Shown one piece after another: positions 25,301 through 32,956 of a stretch of DNA of 64,000 nt. This DNA comes from Lewinellaceae bacterium (lineage in GTDB: Bacteria > Bacteroidota > Bacteroidia > Chitinophagales > Saprospiraceae). Each line of letters begins with the position of its first letter. Position 1 is the stretch's first letter. A model generated the notes under the pieces. It ran no database searches. It was given only the letters and a program-made list of their open reading frames with translations, and was not told the DNA's origin. A program made the position numbers and the translations under genes. The stretch is taken from assembly GCA_020636075.1 (NCBI GenBank), contig JACJYO010000001.1, positions 186,001 to 250,000 of the forward strand, written 5' to 3'.

Positions 25301-27378
25301 GGACTAATGGCTCCACATCAAAAAATGCTATCCAACAGTTGACCGCCCGGCAGATCGGCCAGATCCAAAAAGAAATTGAACGCTATCCAAATACCTGGCT
25401 GCACCATCAAATTTTGTTTCACCGCCAATTTCAGGTTGGACTACGCCTGGAGGCCGCTCTGCTTGGCATCAAAAAGGCTGTTGGAGACGCCATGCAGCAA
25501 ATCCACAGGAACTACCTTGACGGCGCCCGGCTTAACCTGACTAAGCTCCAGGAGGCTTTGCCCAATATTCGGAAAGGCGCTAAAGCAGGCAAATTCATTG
25601 AAGCCACGGCTGTCGATTTAGGCGCAGAAGAGGTACTCAGCATCAATGCGGATCCAATTGTAAGCCAAATGATCAACACGATCGGACTGCTCACCGATAC
25701 CCTGCCTGATGAAGTGGATTTGATGGATGCGGAGTCCCATCGGGCGTTCCCAACCTTTGAGCGCGGCCAGGCTAAAGAAGTAGTACTTGCCGTTGATAAA
25801 GTAGCTGATTATCTGATTGAAACAAACTTGTTAGAACCTTTTCAGCAGAACCTCAGCGACATTAGCGATAACATTCGCCAGATTCGGAGCAAGGTTTTAA
25901 ATACGTCTACCAGGTTAAGTTATGGATTGAACAAGGCCAAGGAGGACAAAGACATGGCGGCACTGCTTGCAATCCTGACAGAGGTGGAAAATGAGCTGCA
26001 CGAATGGTCCGGTGATTTGGACAAGCTAAGCCAGCAATTTGAAACCGAAACCCGGGAACGTACCGATGCAACAGCCGCTTCGCTGGAAATCAGGAACATC
26101 ATCGACCAGGCCCAGGAACTGCGCCAGTATGCCGGTAAGAAAAACGGGCGCGGTTTGAGTGCATTGCGGCAAAACCTGAACCGTGAAGTTGTACGCCTGC
26201 GCAGTCAGGTCGTCGAGTACATCACAAAACGCCGGGATGATATTCTGCTTGCAGGGTTTGAAAAACGCTACCAGCCCTTGCTTGGCCACCACACTGCACT
26301 GCGCAATTTTATGGAGGCCATTAGTATGCCACCCGAAGTTGAGCAGGAAGTTCCCCTGTACTACCGGCACCTGTTTTCGGGTAAACACCTGAGCCCGGGC
26401 GCCAAACTCGACAACCGCAAGCGTGAGGTTGCAGAGGCTGAAAAAGCCATCTGGTATATCCGTTCGGGTATTCCCGGTGCGATTATGATTACCGGGGAGT
26501 CGTTGGCCGGAAAGACATTTTTCAGCGATTTTGTGGCCAATCAACTCATTCAGGGGAATACCTATTTCATAACGGCGCCGCCTGGTGGTGGCAGTTCAGA
26601 GAATGATCTGATCAAGGCATTTCAATCGGCAACCGGCAGGAAGCTTGCCATAAAAAACAGCCTACAGGCTATTCCTCCGGGAGCCATATTCATTTTTAAC
26701 GATCTCGAACTTTGGTGGCTGAAAGCGCCCAATGGAAGCCAACTCATGAACAAGTTGGTTTCCCTGATCAAACAATTCAGCAACCGGCACTATTTTTTGC
26801 TGAATTGCAACCTGCACACCCTGCCACTCATCCTGAATTCTACGGGGCTGAGCTCCGCACTGGTAAGCACCATCGTGCTACCGCCGGTTTCGCAGGAAGC
26901 CTTGAAAAAAGTAATTTGGGCGCGGCACCAAAGCGGAGGAATGCCCTTGCTGTACCAGGGAAATCTATTTACCGGCGTACTGGCCACACCACCGGAAAAG
27001 ATTTTTGCCCGTTTATTCAATCTTTCAAACGGGAATATTGGCGCAGCCATGCGCATCTGGCTGTCTTCCATTCGATTATCACCCGATAGCGCGCTGACGC
27101 TTTCATACCCGGAATCTGTTGAGTTCCCCAATTTGGAAGATAGCGGGCTCAATAATTTCCTGACCCAACTTTTCCTCCACAAAGCCATTTCACGCAGTCG
27201 CTTGTATAAAATCTATGCCTTTGAAGGGGCGGATTGGGTAGAAAAACAAATCAGTGCATTGCAGAAATCGACCATCATCGAATCACCCGAACCCATGGCG
27301 CGCGAACAAATTATCAGCCTGCGAGCGGAAGTCAGGCCTTACCTCGAACGTTGGTTAAAAGAACGGGAACTTTTATGA
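22348..27378 (+). CDS. SLC12-type cation-chloride cotransporter fused to helical region and P-loop NTPase
   Basis: This 1676-residue protein is one uninterrupted frame. Residues about 8-411 are an amino acid-polyamine-cation superfamily membrane domain of the SLC12 type; the start KFGTFAGVFTPSILTILGV and MYLRLGWVVGNAG closely match Na-K-Cl cotransporters. Residues about 412-750 resemble the SLC12 cytoplasmic domain (NWKPNILLFSGSSDARPHLL). Residues about 750-1340 are mainly helical with coiled-coil-like heptads. Residues about 1370-1600 form a P-loop NTPase domain with Walker A GESLAGKT (1383-1390) and Walker B IFIFNDLE (Asp1452, Glu1454). The C-terminus looks like a winged helix. The start is GTG; no upstream ATG fits the family N-terminus. 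Its stop overlaps the next start (ATGA). Bacterial SLC12 homologues normally end after the cytoplasmic domain. Confidence 0.85.
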   Translation: MAVGQKKFGTFAGVFTPSILTILGVIMYLRLGWVVGNAGILGAVLIVLIAHVISVTTGLSISSIATDKKIGAGGVYYVLSRSLGLPIGGAIGMTLFVGTALSISLYLVGFSESFNGYLGIPASANSLRITGSLALLALTILAFISTSIAIKTQYLILAAIAISLVAIFGGQSEFVPDHLTAFGAKGSASMETVFAIFFPAVTGFTAGIAMSGDLKDPKKSIPIGTIGAIAVGFIIYLSLVIFVGVYVRPDVLASDNTIFMKIALYAPAVIAGIWGATLSSALGGILGGPRILQAMSVDQITPRIFGKGVGKDREPRNALLLTVLLAESGILIGELDLIARIVSMFYLAAYGFINIAFFLERWASTDFNPSFKVNKWVGLVGFAATFAVMFKLDMLAMFAAIAIISGVYIWLTNKEIALGTGDVWQSVWSSVVKSGLRRMAVSDDHKRNWKPNILLFSGSSDARPHLLEFSQALAGRTGLITNFDLIENQEAGVLFPKHKQAVQDDLLKQFDIFGRRIEVQNIFKGIETIATTFGFSGLDPNSVLMGWAKNTKDPIWFTQMTQRLFELDYNVLYLDYDKRWGFRKQEQIDLWFHQASNNPELMLHLAKFINSTSDWRNARIRILVVNDYNVDRIIIESRIKKLLDTYRIQAEIRVINNQSEQKPFYEIMKILSADADLIFLGIPDIKPGEEALFVQQTNDLVSVIGTTLLVKASSTFPVIPLGLVDLGGKPQLPDRLQADLIPMPETQDAALTSALQDLDDQWHELATNLSNNTLGVVQQHYAHFITSLREQALQLISQLEVKNPGPEQIVQSVTAGLEQLEQLSRQFGDDELEVLRNVLHTGLNEYQKGRADVFKNTPATLRIQDAKSTGKKAGRKIKWRRKLFYHDQENGLSGMVIALREHSSVHAALLNSCQSLIEQTFNTLITVPPVEADYSQLIKAAKQNFTEGFQSIQEHCAEIVKAPMDHIRNTDRIICRKTVESILKGTNGSTSKNAIQQLTARQIGQIQKEIERYPNTWLHHQILFHRQFQVGLRLEAALLGIKKAVGDAMQQIHRNYLDGARLNLTKLQEALPNIRKGAKAGKFIEATAVDLGAEEVLSINADPIVSQMINTIGLLTDTLPDEVDLMDAESHRAFPTFERGQAKEVVLAVDKVADYLIETNLLEPFQQNLSDISDNIRQIRSKVLNTSTRLSYGLNKAKEDKDMAALLAILTEVENELHEWSGDLDKLSQQFETETRERTDATAASLEIRNIIDQAQELRQYAGKKNGRGLSALRQNLNREVVRLRSQVVEYITKRRDDILLAGFEKRYQPLLGHHTALRNFMEAISMPPEVEQEVPLYYRHLFSGKHLSPGAKLDNRKREVAEAEKAIWYIRSGIPGAIMITGESLAGKTFFSDFVANQLIQGNTYFITAPPGGGSSENDLIKAFQSATGRKLAIKNSLQAIPPGAIFIFNDLELWWLKAPNGSQLMNKLVSLIKQFSNRHYFLLNCNLHTLPLILNSTGLSSALVSTIVLPPVSQEALKKVIWARHQSGGMPLLYQGNLFTGVLATPPEKIFARLFNLSNGNIGAAMRIWLSSIRLSPDSALTLSYPESVEFPNLEDSGLNNFLTQLFLHKAISRSRLYKIYAFEGADWVEKQISALQKSTIIESPEPMAREQIISLRAEVRPYLERWLKERELL

Positions 27379-28082
27379 TACACACCGAATCCATATCGTT
27401 TCCGCTCCTTATCCTGCTTGCGTTTACAGCAGCGCTGCTGTATGTCGGTTTTTGGCTGGTGCAGAACTTTATCTATCCGCTGATAAAAATCCGCCGGATG
27501 CAACGGCTGACTGAAAAATGGATTTTTCGGGTAAAACTGCTCACCTGGTCGGCATTTACTGCGTTTTGCTTATACCGTTTGTTGCTGGTTAGTCCGGTTA
27601 TCACCCTGATTTTGTTGACCATAATTCTGGTGCTTAGCTGGCCTTTTTGGAACGACTTTGTCTTAGGCATACTATTCCGCCTCGACAACCAGGTGACCAT
27701 TAGCGACACGGTCCGGATCGATGGGCAGGAAAGTAGTGTGGAAGCATTCGGGGTGCGCAATCTCATCAGCAGTAATGCTTCCGGTGAAACGATCATTACC
27801 CCATATCACAAGCTCAATGATGCAATTGTTACTCGTGCACGCGCCGCAGGCAAATTGATCAAACACAGCTTTTCGGTACAACTGGCAGAGACAGATGCGC
27901 CAAATGCTGCGGATCAAATTAAAACTTACCTGCTGGAATGCCCCTGGTCGGCGCCGTTGGAAACCCCGGTGGTGAAACAACTGAGTGAAAATGAATTTCA
28001 GATAACTGCCTTTGCTGCGGATAAGTTTGCGGCAGAACGACAAAAAGCCTACACGCACTGGCGGATACAACAAGCGGAATAA
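27375..28082 (+). CDS. small MscS-like mechanosensitive channel-family protein
   Basis: The 235-residue protein has about three membrane helices (residues 6-35, 55-75 and 78-100), followed by an MscS-type beta domain. The match is to the region after the pore helix: NDFVLGILFRLDNQVTISDTV, then the RIDGQESSVEAFGVRNL turn and TIITPYHKLND. MscS channels open on membrane tension to release ions after osmotic downshock. The pore helix lacks the usual Gly/Ala packing pattern, so conduction is uncertain. The ATG overlaps the stop of the transporter fusion gene (ATGA), which strongly suggests coupled translation and a shared role. An upstream in-frame extension to 27234 lies inside that gene and is unlikely. 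Confidence 0.75.
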   Translation: MIHTESISFPLLILLAFTAALLYVGFWLVQNFIYPLIKIRRMQRLTEKWIFRVKLLTWSAFTAFCLYRLLLVSPVITLILLTIILVLSWPFWNDFVLGILFRLDNQVTISDTVRIDGQESSVEAFGVRNLISSNASGETIITPYHKLNDAIVTRARAAGKLIKHSFSVQLAETDAPNAADQIKTYLLECPWSAPLETPVVKQLSENEFQITAFAADKFAAERQKAYTHWRIQQAE

Positions 28083-28107
28083 ATCGTGCTAAAACGATAC
28101 TTTTTTT
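28083..28107 (+). terminator. possible weak terminator after the MscS-like gene
   Basis: ATCGT and ACGAT form a short stem around GCTAAA, followed by AC and seven T. It overlaps the end of the converging exonuclease gene. Confidence 0.35.
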
Positions 28108-29489
28108 AGCCGCTTACGCCCGTCCAGGTAACTGCGAATAATTCGGGCAGCATCGGGATCGGCCAATGGTTTGTTAACTGCCGACAGGAGATCCTCCGTA
28201 GTCAGTGCTTCTGCCGAGTCGACAAAACCAAAACCTTTGAACTGCCCGTCTTCAACAGCAACAACAGCCTGTTCGCCCTCTTCCCGCCCCACTTCAAACA
28301 GGAAAAAACTGCCCGACAAGCCACGCTGTAACGCTGCCATGGCCTGTTCTACCCGTTCATTGTAGGATTCCGGAGACTCCTCCCCGACACAGGCGCCGTG
28401 ACAATTTTTAATAGTATATTGAAAACAGGCCTGCTCTCGGTGATCCAGATTGCACAGCCTACCGCAAAGTTCAAATTGCCGGGTAAGGCTGTCCAGATAC
28501 GCGCGTGCACTATGCAGTTTGGTAAAGTCAGCAACCGGTTCCAGTTGATTGGCATTACGCGAATTGCGTTTGCCGGCAGCCAAACAGCGGTAGCCGTTTT
28601 GGTCTGTGTAAGAAAAAATGACCGCCGAGAACTGCCGGATGCGCAATGCGCGGTTGATACGGGGTTGCCGTTTTTTGATTTCGGCACTTTCAAGCAGCAA
28701 TGCCACCAGCTCGCTACCGGTCACTTCAAACGTAAAATCCGACACACCGGTACGCATTTTTTCGCCTTTGGGACTTTGGTCGGCAAAGTGTTCGAATAGC
28801 CGTTTACGGATATTGATGCTTTTGCCAACGTAGATCACTTCACCCTGTTCATCGTGTAAATAATAAACGCCGCAAGCTTCCGGGGCTGCGTGCAAGCGCT
28901 CCAGAGTGATATTTTGAGGCAGTTTGGTTTCGCGCACACCGTGATTGACCAGCGTCTTCACTTTGTCTGCCCCGTCTTGTGCGGCGAGTATTTTTTCAAA
29001 AATCTGGACAGTGGCGAGGGTATCATCGAGCGCGCGGTGGCTTTTGTCCGCATGAATATTAAAATGCTGTTTGAGGTTGCGCAGGCTGTAACTGGACAAG
29101 CCGGGAAAAGCTTTACGCGACAGCCGGACCGTGCATAATTGCTTGCGGGTGTAGACGTAGCCTAAACGGGCAAACTCTTCGCGGATAAAACTGTAATCAA
29201 ACGAAACATTGTGTGCCACAAAAATGGCGCCCTCCGTCATTTCCACGATTTGTTTGGCTACCTCGTAAAACTTGGGCGCATGGGCTACCATTTCATCGGT
29301 GATGCCGGTCAGCTGAGTAATATTCCAGGGAATACTGCGCTCCGGGTTGAGCAGCGTGGAAAATGTGTCCAGAACCTGCTGGCCATCATGCAGTACAATG
29401 GCTATTTCAGTGATACGCTCAAAGCGCGCTACCCCACCGGTAGTTTCAACATCAATAATCGCGTATTTCGGTATTTTAGCGGCGGCCAC
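28089..29489 (-). CDS. DEDDh exonuclease fused to GIY-YIG (UvrC/Cho-like) nuclease
   Basis: The 466-residue protein joins two nucleases. Residues about 8-170 are a DnaQ-type 3'-5' exonuclease with Asp13 and Glu15 (IIDVETTG), Asp98 and the HRALDD box (His151, Asp156). Residues about 205-285 are a GIY-YIG endonuclease domain with CGVYYL, IYVGKS and downstream KRLFEHF. A four-cysteine region follows near residues 340-370 (CGRLCNL, then CFQY and CHGAC), as in UvrC and Cho proteins. The expected activity is incision and trimming at DNA lesions, perhaps as a backup to nucleotide excision repair. Such fusions are known in several phyla. Confidence 0.85.
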   Translation of the reverse strand: MAAAKIPKYAIIDVETTGGVARFERITEIAIVLHDGQQVLDTFSTLLNPERSIPWNITQLTGITDEMVAHAPKFYEVAKQIVEMTEGAIFVAHNVSFDYSFIREEFARLGYVYTRKQLCTVRLSRKAFPGLSSYSLRNLKQHFNIHADKSHRALDDTLATVQIFEKILAAQDGADKVKTLVNHGVRETKLPQNITLERLHAAPEACGVYYLHDEQGEVIYVGKSINIRKRLFEHFADQSPKGEKMRTGVSDFTFEVTGSELVALLLESAEIKKRQPRINRALRIRQFSAVIFSYTDQNGYRCLAAGKRNSRNANQLEPVADFTKLHSARAYLDSLTRQFELCGRLCNLDHREQACFQYTIKNCHGACVGEESPESYNERVEQAMAALQRGLSGSFFLFEVGREEGEQAVVAVEDGQFKGFGFVDSAEALTTEDLLSAVNKPLADPDAARIIRSYLDGRKRLKKVSF

Positions 29490-29558
29490 GGTTGGAAGAC
29501 TTGTTTGTTTTACAACGGCTCAAAGCACAAAAATAAAACATTAAGTTTTAGAAACGAA

Positions 29559-30740
29559 ATGCGCACATTCTTCTCATTATTTCTGATGGTCTGGTTGTTA
29601 CCCTGCCAGGCATTTCTACAACCGCACAGCCAACCGATTCAGGTGGGCGCCGAGCAGTTAAACGCTTACCTCCCCTTGCTGGAAGGGAAGCAGGTTGGCC
29701 TGGTAGTCAATCACTCTTCCCTCGTAGACGGCAGACATTTGGCCGATACCCTGGCGGCATCGGGCATTTGCCTGCTGCGAATATTTGCACCGGAGCACGG
29801 CTTCCGCGGCGACGCCCCCGACGGGCAACATATGGATGACGGTGTTGACTCGCTCACCGGCGCACCAATCATTTCAGTGTACGGCCGGAAACGACGCCCC
29901 GATGCCGAAGATCTGGCCGGCGTAGACCTTGTCATCTTCGACATTCAGGATGTCGGAACCCGGTTTTACACCTACATTTCGACCTTGTTCAATATGCTCG
30001 ATGCCTGTGCAGAATACGATATACCCATGCTCGTACTGGACCGGCCCAACCCCAACGGACACTATATCGATGGCCCTGTGCTCGATATGCGACTTCGATC
30101 ATTTGTCGGTATAGCCCCCTTGCCGATAGTGCACGGGTGCACCGTTGGCGAACTGGCCCGTATGTTTATCGGAGAATATTGGACAGGGCCCGAACGGCCG
30201 GATCTAACGGTTATACCCTGCCGGAACTACCACCACAAACGCCCCTACGAATTGCCCGTAGCCCCGAGCCCCAACCTGCCCAACCAGCGCGCCGTGCTAC
30301 TTTACCCTTCACTGTGTTTTTTTGAAGGCACTGCCGTGAGTATCGGGCGTGGAACGGACTGGCCTTTCCAAATGGCCGGCTTCCCGGATTTTCCGGACAC
30401 TGCCGCCTTTTCCTTTACGCCACTGCCAAATTCTGCTTCCAAGTATCCGCCCCTGGAGGGCCAACTTTGCCGGGGTTTTGACTTTCGGTTTTTGTCGGAA
30501 GACAGCCTGTTCGGGGAAGCCTACATTAACCTGGCACCTTTGCTTGATATGTATTCCAAATTTCCCGACAAGACCAAATTCTTTTTACCGACCAAGTATA
30601 TCCAAAAATTATCCGGCACCTATGCACTGTGGCCCCAAATTGAGCAAGGTTGCACTGAAACTGAAATCAAGGCTACCTGGGAGGAGGATCTTGACTATTA
30701 TCGGGCTATCCGGAAAAATTACCTGCTCTACCCGGATTGA
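29559..30740 (+). CDS. namZ: DUF1343 family exo-beta-N-acetylmuramidase (NamZ-like)
   Basis: The 393-residue protein has an N-terminal signal peptide (MRTFFSLFLMVWLLPCQA), so it is exported. The body matches the DUF1343 family, of which NamZ removes terminal MurNAc from peptidoglycan fragments. Recognisable stretches are FAPEHGFRGDA, LVIFDIQDVGTRFYTYI, VLDRPNPNGH, PSPNLPNQRA and the FFEGTAVSIGRGTDWPFQ segment. I chose the ATG at 29559 because it begins the signal peptide; the frame stays open much further upstream, over the divergent exonuclease gene. The flippase start lies 38 bases downstream, so they may be cotranscribed. Confidence 0.88.
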   Translation: MRTFFSLFLMVWLLPCQAFLQPHSQPIQVGAEQLNAYLPLLEGKQVGLVVNHSSLVDGRHLADTLAASGICLLRIFAPEHGFRGDAPDGQHMDDGVDSLTGAPIISVYGRKRRPDAEDLAGVDLVIFDIQDVGTRFYTYISTLFNMLDACAEYDIPMLVLDRPNPNGHYIDGPVLDMRLRSFVGIAPLPIVHGCTVGELARMFIGEYWTGPERPDLTVIPCRNYHHKRPYELPVAPSPNLPNQRAVLLYPSLCFFEGTAVSIGRGTDWPFQMAGFPDFPDTAAFSFTPLPNSASKYPPLEGQLCRGFDFRFLSEDSLFGEAYINLAPLLDMYSKFPDKTKFFLPTKYIQKLSGTYALWPQIEQGCTETEIKATWEEDLDYYRAIRKNYLLYPD

Positions 30741-30778
30741 GCCTTTGGGAAAACGCATCTTTGCACCATTTCGGCGCT

Positions 30779-32281
30779 ATGGGCATCATTCAACGGCAGG
30801 GCATCAAGCATTCCATTGTCAATTTTACAGGGCTGGCAATCGGTACATTATGTACCCTGTTTTTGTATGCTCAAAAGGAAGTTGTTGAGGCATATGGCTT
30901 TATCCAATACCTGCTGAGCATTGCCATGATCGGCTTCCCCATTTTTTCACTAGCAGCGCCTTCTGTTGCATTTCGTTTTTTTCCAAAATTTCAGGATAAA
31001 TCCAAAGGACATAACGGCTTGTTGGCGTTATTGATCAGCATGAGTTTGGTCGGTTGGGTGGTGTGTGCACTCTTCGCATGGCTGAATTGGGACTGGATCA
31101 GCGCCTCACTGGCACAAGATTCTGTTTTGCTGGATGAATACCTCTGGATTGCATTTCCACTCACCCTCCTCTATACCCTGGCATTGCTCCTCAACCAGTA
31201 TAGCGCCAATTTTAAATTGATTGTGGTGCCGTCTATACTATTCGACTTGTCGCTGAAGGTCGTTTTACCAGCGCTGCTATTTGCCATGCTGATGCACTGG
31301 ATCGACCTGCGACTGGTGTTGTGGCTGTTGCTCGGGCATTTTTGCATGGTGATCCTGAGCATTATGCTTTACCAACACCGGATGGGTGAGTTATCGCTGC
31401 GATTTGACTGGGGCTTTTTGAAACCCGCGTTGCGAAGTGAAATTGGGAAATACGCTGGTTTCAGTGTACTGACCGGCCTCGCTCTGCTTCTGGCAACAAA
31501 AGCAGACACGCTGATGGTGGGAACGCTTACAACAATGAAAAGTACCGGCATTTATGCCATTGCTCTGAACATCGCCGCTGCCCTGGAAATCCCGACAAAA
31601 AGCATGTACGGCGCGAGTGTATCCTTTGTCGCAAAATACCTGGCAGACGAAAACTGGACTGAACTGCGCAGCCTGTACCGAAAAGTATCCATTAACCTGC
31701 TCACGGCAGGTTTGTTGATATTCGGTTGTATTTGGGTGTCGGCCGACGATCTGTACACTCTGATGCCCAACAGCAGTGAGGTGTCGCAGGGTAAATATGT
31801 TCTACTTTTTTTGAGTGTGGCCAAACTGGTCGATATGGCCGCCGGACTGAATAACCAACTGGTGTATTATTCCAAATATTACCGCTATTCGCTGGTATCG
31901 CTGGGTGTACTTGCCGCGGCAAATATTGGGTTCAACGTTTGGCTGATCCCTAAATTGGGACTTACGGGGGCAGCCATCGCCACCTTGCTTTCAATCACGT
32001 GCTACAACCTTTTCAATTTGTACCTGGTGTGGAAAAAATTCCGGATGCAGCCGTTCACCCGAAATAATTTCGTGGTGATCATACTAGCCGTTTTTGCAAT
32101 CGGTGCGGTTTGGTTTTTGCCCTCTACCGGGTACTCCTTTTTAAACATTGTTGTACGTGCCGGGTTGTTTTCGGCCATTTTTGCCGTGTTGGTGCTCCGG
32201 TTTCGGGTTTCTGAGGATATTGACGGGTTGGTAAACCGGGTTTTCAACCCGGTAGAAAAATCCGGAAGGCAACCTGGCTGA
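30779..32281 (+). CDS. oligosaccharide flippase family protein (Wzx/MATE-like)
   Basis: The 500-residue protein has 12-14 hydrophobic segments and starts MGIIQRQGIKHSIVNFTGLAIG, typical of the Bacteroidota lipopolysaccharide or polysaccharide flippase family (MOP superfamily). Members move lipid-linked sugars across the inner membrane. I chose the ATG at 30779; a TTG at 30737 would extend the protein by 14 residues over the namZ stop and does not look like the family. The last codons contain a palindrome (32235-32253) related to the repeat array that follows, so the C-terminal tail may have been altered by repeat insertion. Confidence 0.82.
   Translation: MGIIQRQGIKHSIVNFTGLAIGTLCTLFLYAQKEVVEAYGFIQYLLSIAMIGFPIFSLAAPSVAFRFFPKFQDKSKGHNGLLALLISMSLVGWVVCALFAWLNWDWISASLAQDSVLLDEYLWIAFPLTLLYTLALLLNQYSANFKLIVVPSILFDLSLKVVLPALLFAMLMHWIDLRLVLWLLLGHFCMVILSIMLYQHRMGELSLRFDWGFLKPALRSEIGKYAGFSVLTGLALLLATKADTLMVGTLTTMKSTGIYAIALNIAAALEIPTKSMYGASVSFVAKYLADENWTELRSLYRKVSINLLTAGLLIFGCIWVSADDLYTLMPNSSEVSQGKYVLLFLSVAKLVDMAAGLNNQLVYYSKYYRYSLVSLGVLAAANIGFNVWLIPKLGLTGAAIATLLSITCYNLFNLYLVWKKFRMQPFTRNNFVVIILAVFAIGAVWFLPSTGYSFLNIVVRAGLFSAIFAVLVLRFRVSEDIDGLVNRVFNPVEKSGRQPG
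32235..32253. repeat. palindrome in the 3' end of the flippase gene
   Basis: ACCGGGTTTTCAACCCGGT is an 8-base-pair perfect stem with a 3-base loop. It has the same core (CCGGGTT/AACCCGG) as the array starting 43 bases further on. Confidence 0.6.
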
Positions 32282-32295
32282 TGGCGAACCCGGAG

Positions 32296-32418
32296 ACTGG
32301 GACAAACCAGAATGCCGGGTTAAAAACCCGACTGGACCAACCAGAATACCGGGTTAAAAACTCGACTAGACAAACCAGAATGCCGGGTTAAAAACCCGGG
32401 TTACTGGGACAAAACCAG
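32296..32418. repeat. tandem palindromic repeats, three units of 34-35 bases plus a partial fourth
   Basis: Units begin at 32296, 32331 and 32365, and a partial copy at 32403. Each holds two possible hairpins, CTGG/CCAG and CGGGTT/AACCCG. The second unit is the most diverged. The partial copy forms the last codons of the minus-strand lipoprotein gene. The structure recalls REP or BIME elements. Confidence 0.75.
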
Positions 32419-32886
32419 CAACAAGGTACTTTCCTCCGGACTCACAATCCGGTCGACCCGCACTTTTACACCCGGTTGAATTTCGGCGTCCTGGCCCAGC
32501 CGCATTTGCGAACGTTGCGCTTCCAGCACATCAGCCCAGGCTTTCAGCGGAGCTTGCTTTGGTGAAAATGTGCTCAGAAACACGAGTTGCCGCACAGCCT
32601 CCTTCATCCACAGCGAATCGGGGAAACGACTGAAATCACCTTGAACCGTAAAGCGGTATTCCTGGCGGGTTTGATTGCAAACCTCCTGGCTGATTTCCAA
32701 AAGGACATTGGTATCGAGCAGTATACTTTCCAGGGATTGATTGCCTTGTTTTTCAAAATTATACTGCTCAACGTGTGGCAAGTTGGCTTCAAAGATTGGT
32801 TCAGGCTTGTACTGGCATTTGGTCTGGGAGTCGCAGGAGCCCAGCAAAAACACCAAAATGAAAACGCTAGGAATGAATTTGTGCAT
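32401..32886 (-). CDS. hypothetical lipoprotein, 161 residues
   Basis: The protein begins with a signal peptide and lipobox (MHKFIPSVFILVFLLGSC), with the lipidated cysteine at residue 18, so it is probably attached to a membrane facing the periplasm. The mature part has no motif I recognise. It contains two possible disulfide cysteines (in TKCQY and EVCNQT). I chose the start at 32886; the frame opens at 32928 but the extension would precede the signal peptide. Its last codons are made from a partial copy of the adjacent palindromic repeat, so the natural C-terminus may have been longer or different. Confidence 0.65.
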   Translation of the reverse strand: MHKFIPSVFILVFLLGSCDSQTKCQYKPEPIFEANLPHVEQYNFEKQGNQSLESILLDTNVLLEISQEVCNQTRQEYRFTVQGDFSRFPDSLWMKEAVRQLVFLSTFSPKQAPLKAWADVLEAQRSQMRLGQDAEIQPGVKVRVDRIVSPEESTLLLVLSQ

Positions 32887-32956
32887 GGAAAATACCTTAA
32901 ATTGGAATGGAGGCTGGCAAAAGTACATAGTTTTGCGGCCTCAAAATTCAGTTGTT

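Noticed and set aside
27234..27374. Longer start for the MscS-like gene
   Set aside because: It would overlap the transporter frame by 145 bases, while the ATGA overlap gives a natural start just before the first membrane helix.
22348..27378. Possible assembly error or frameshift joining a transporter and an NTPase gene
   Set aside because: The frame is continuous for 5 kb with no stop, and the SLC12 cytoplasmic domain and helical linker lie between the two parts, so a simple junction error is unlikely.
32296..32418. CRISPR array
   Set aside because: The units are adjacent without unique spacers, are too few, and each is internally palindromic, with no cas genes nearby.
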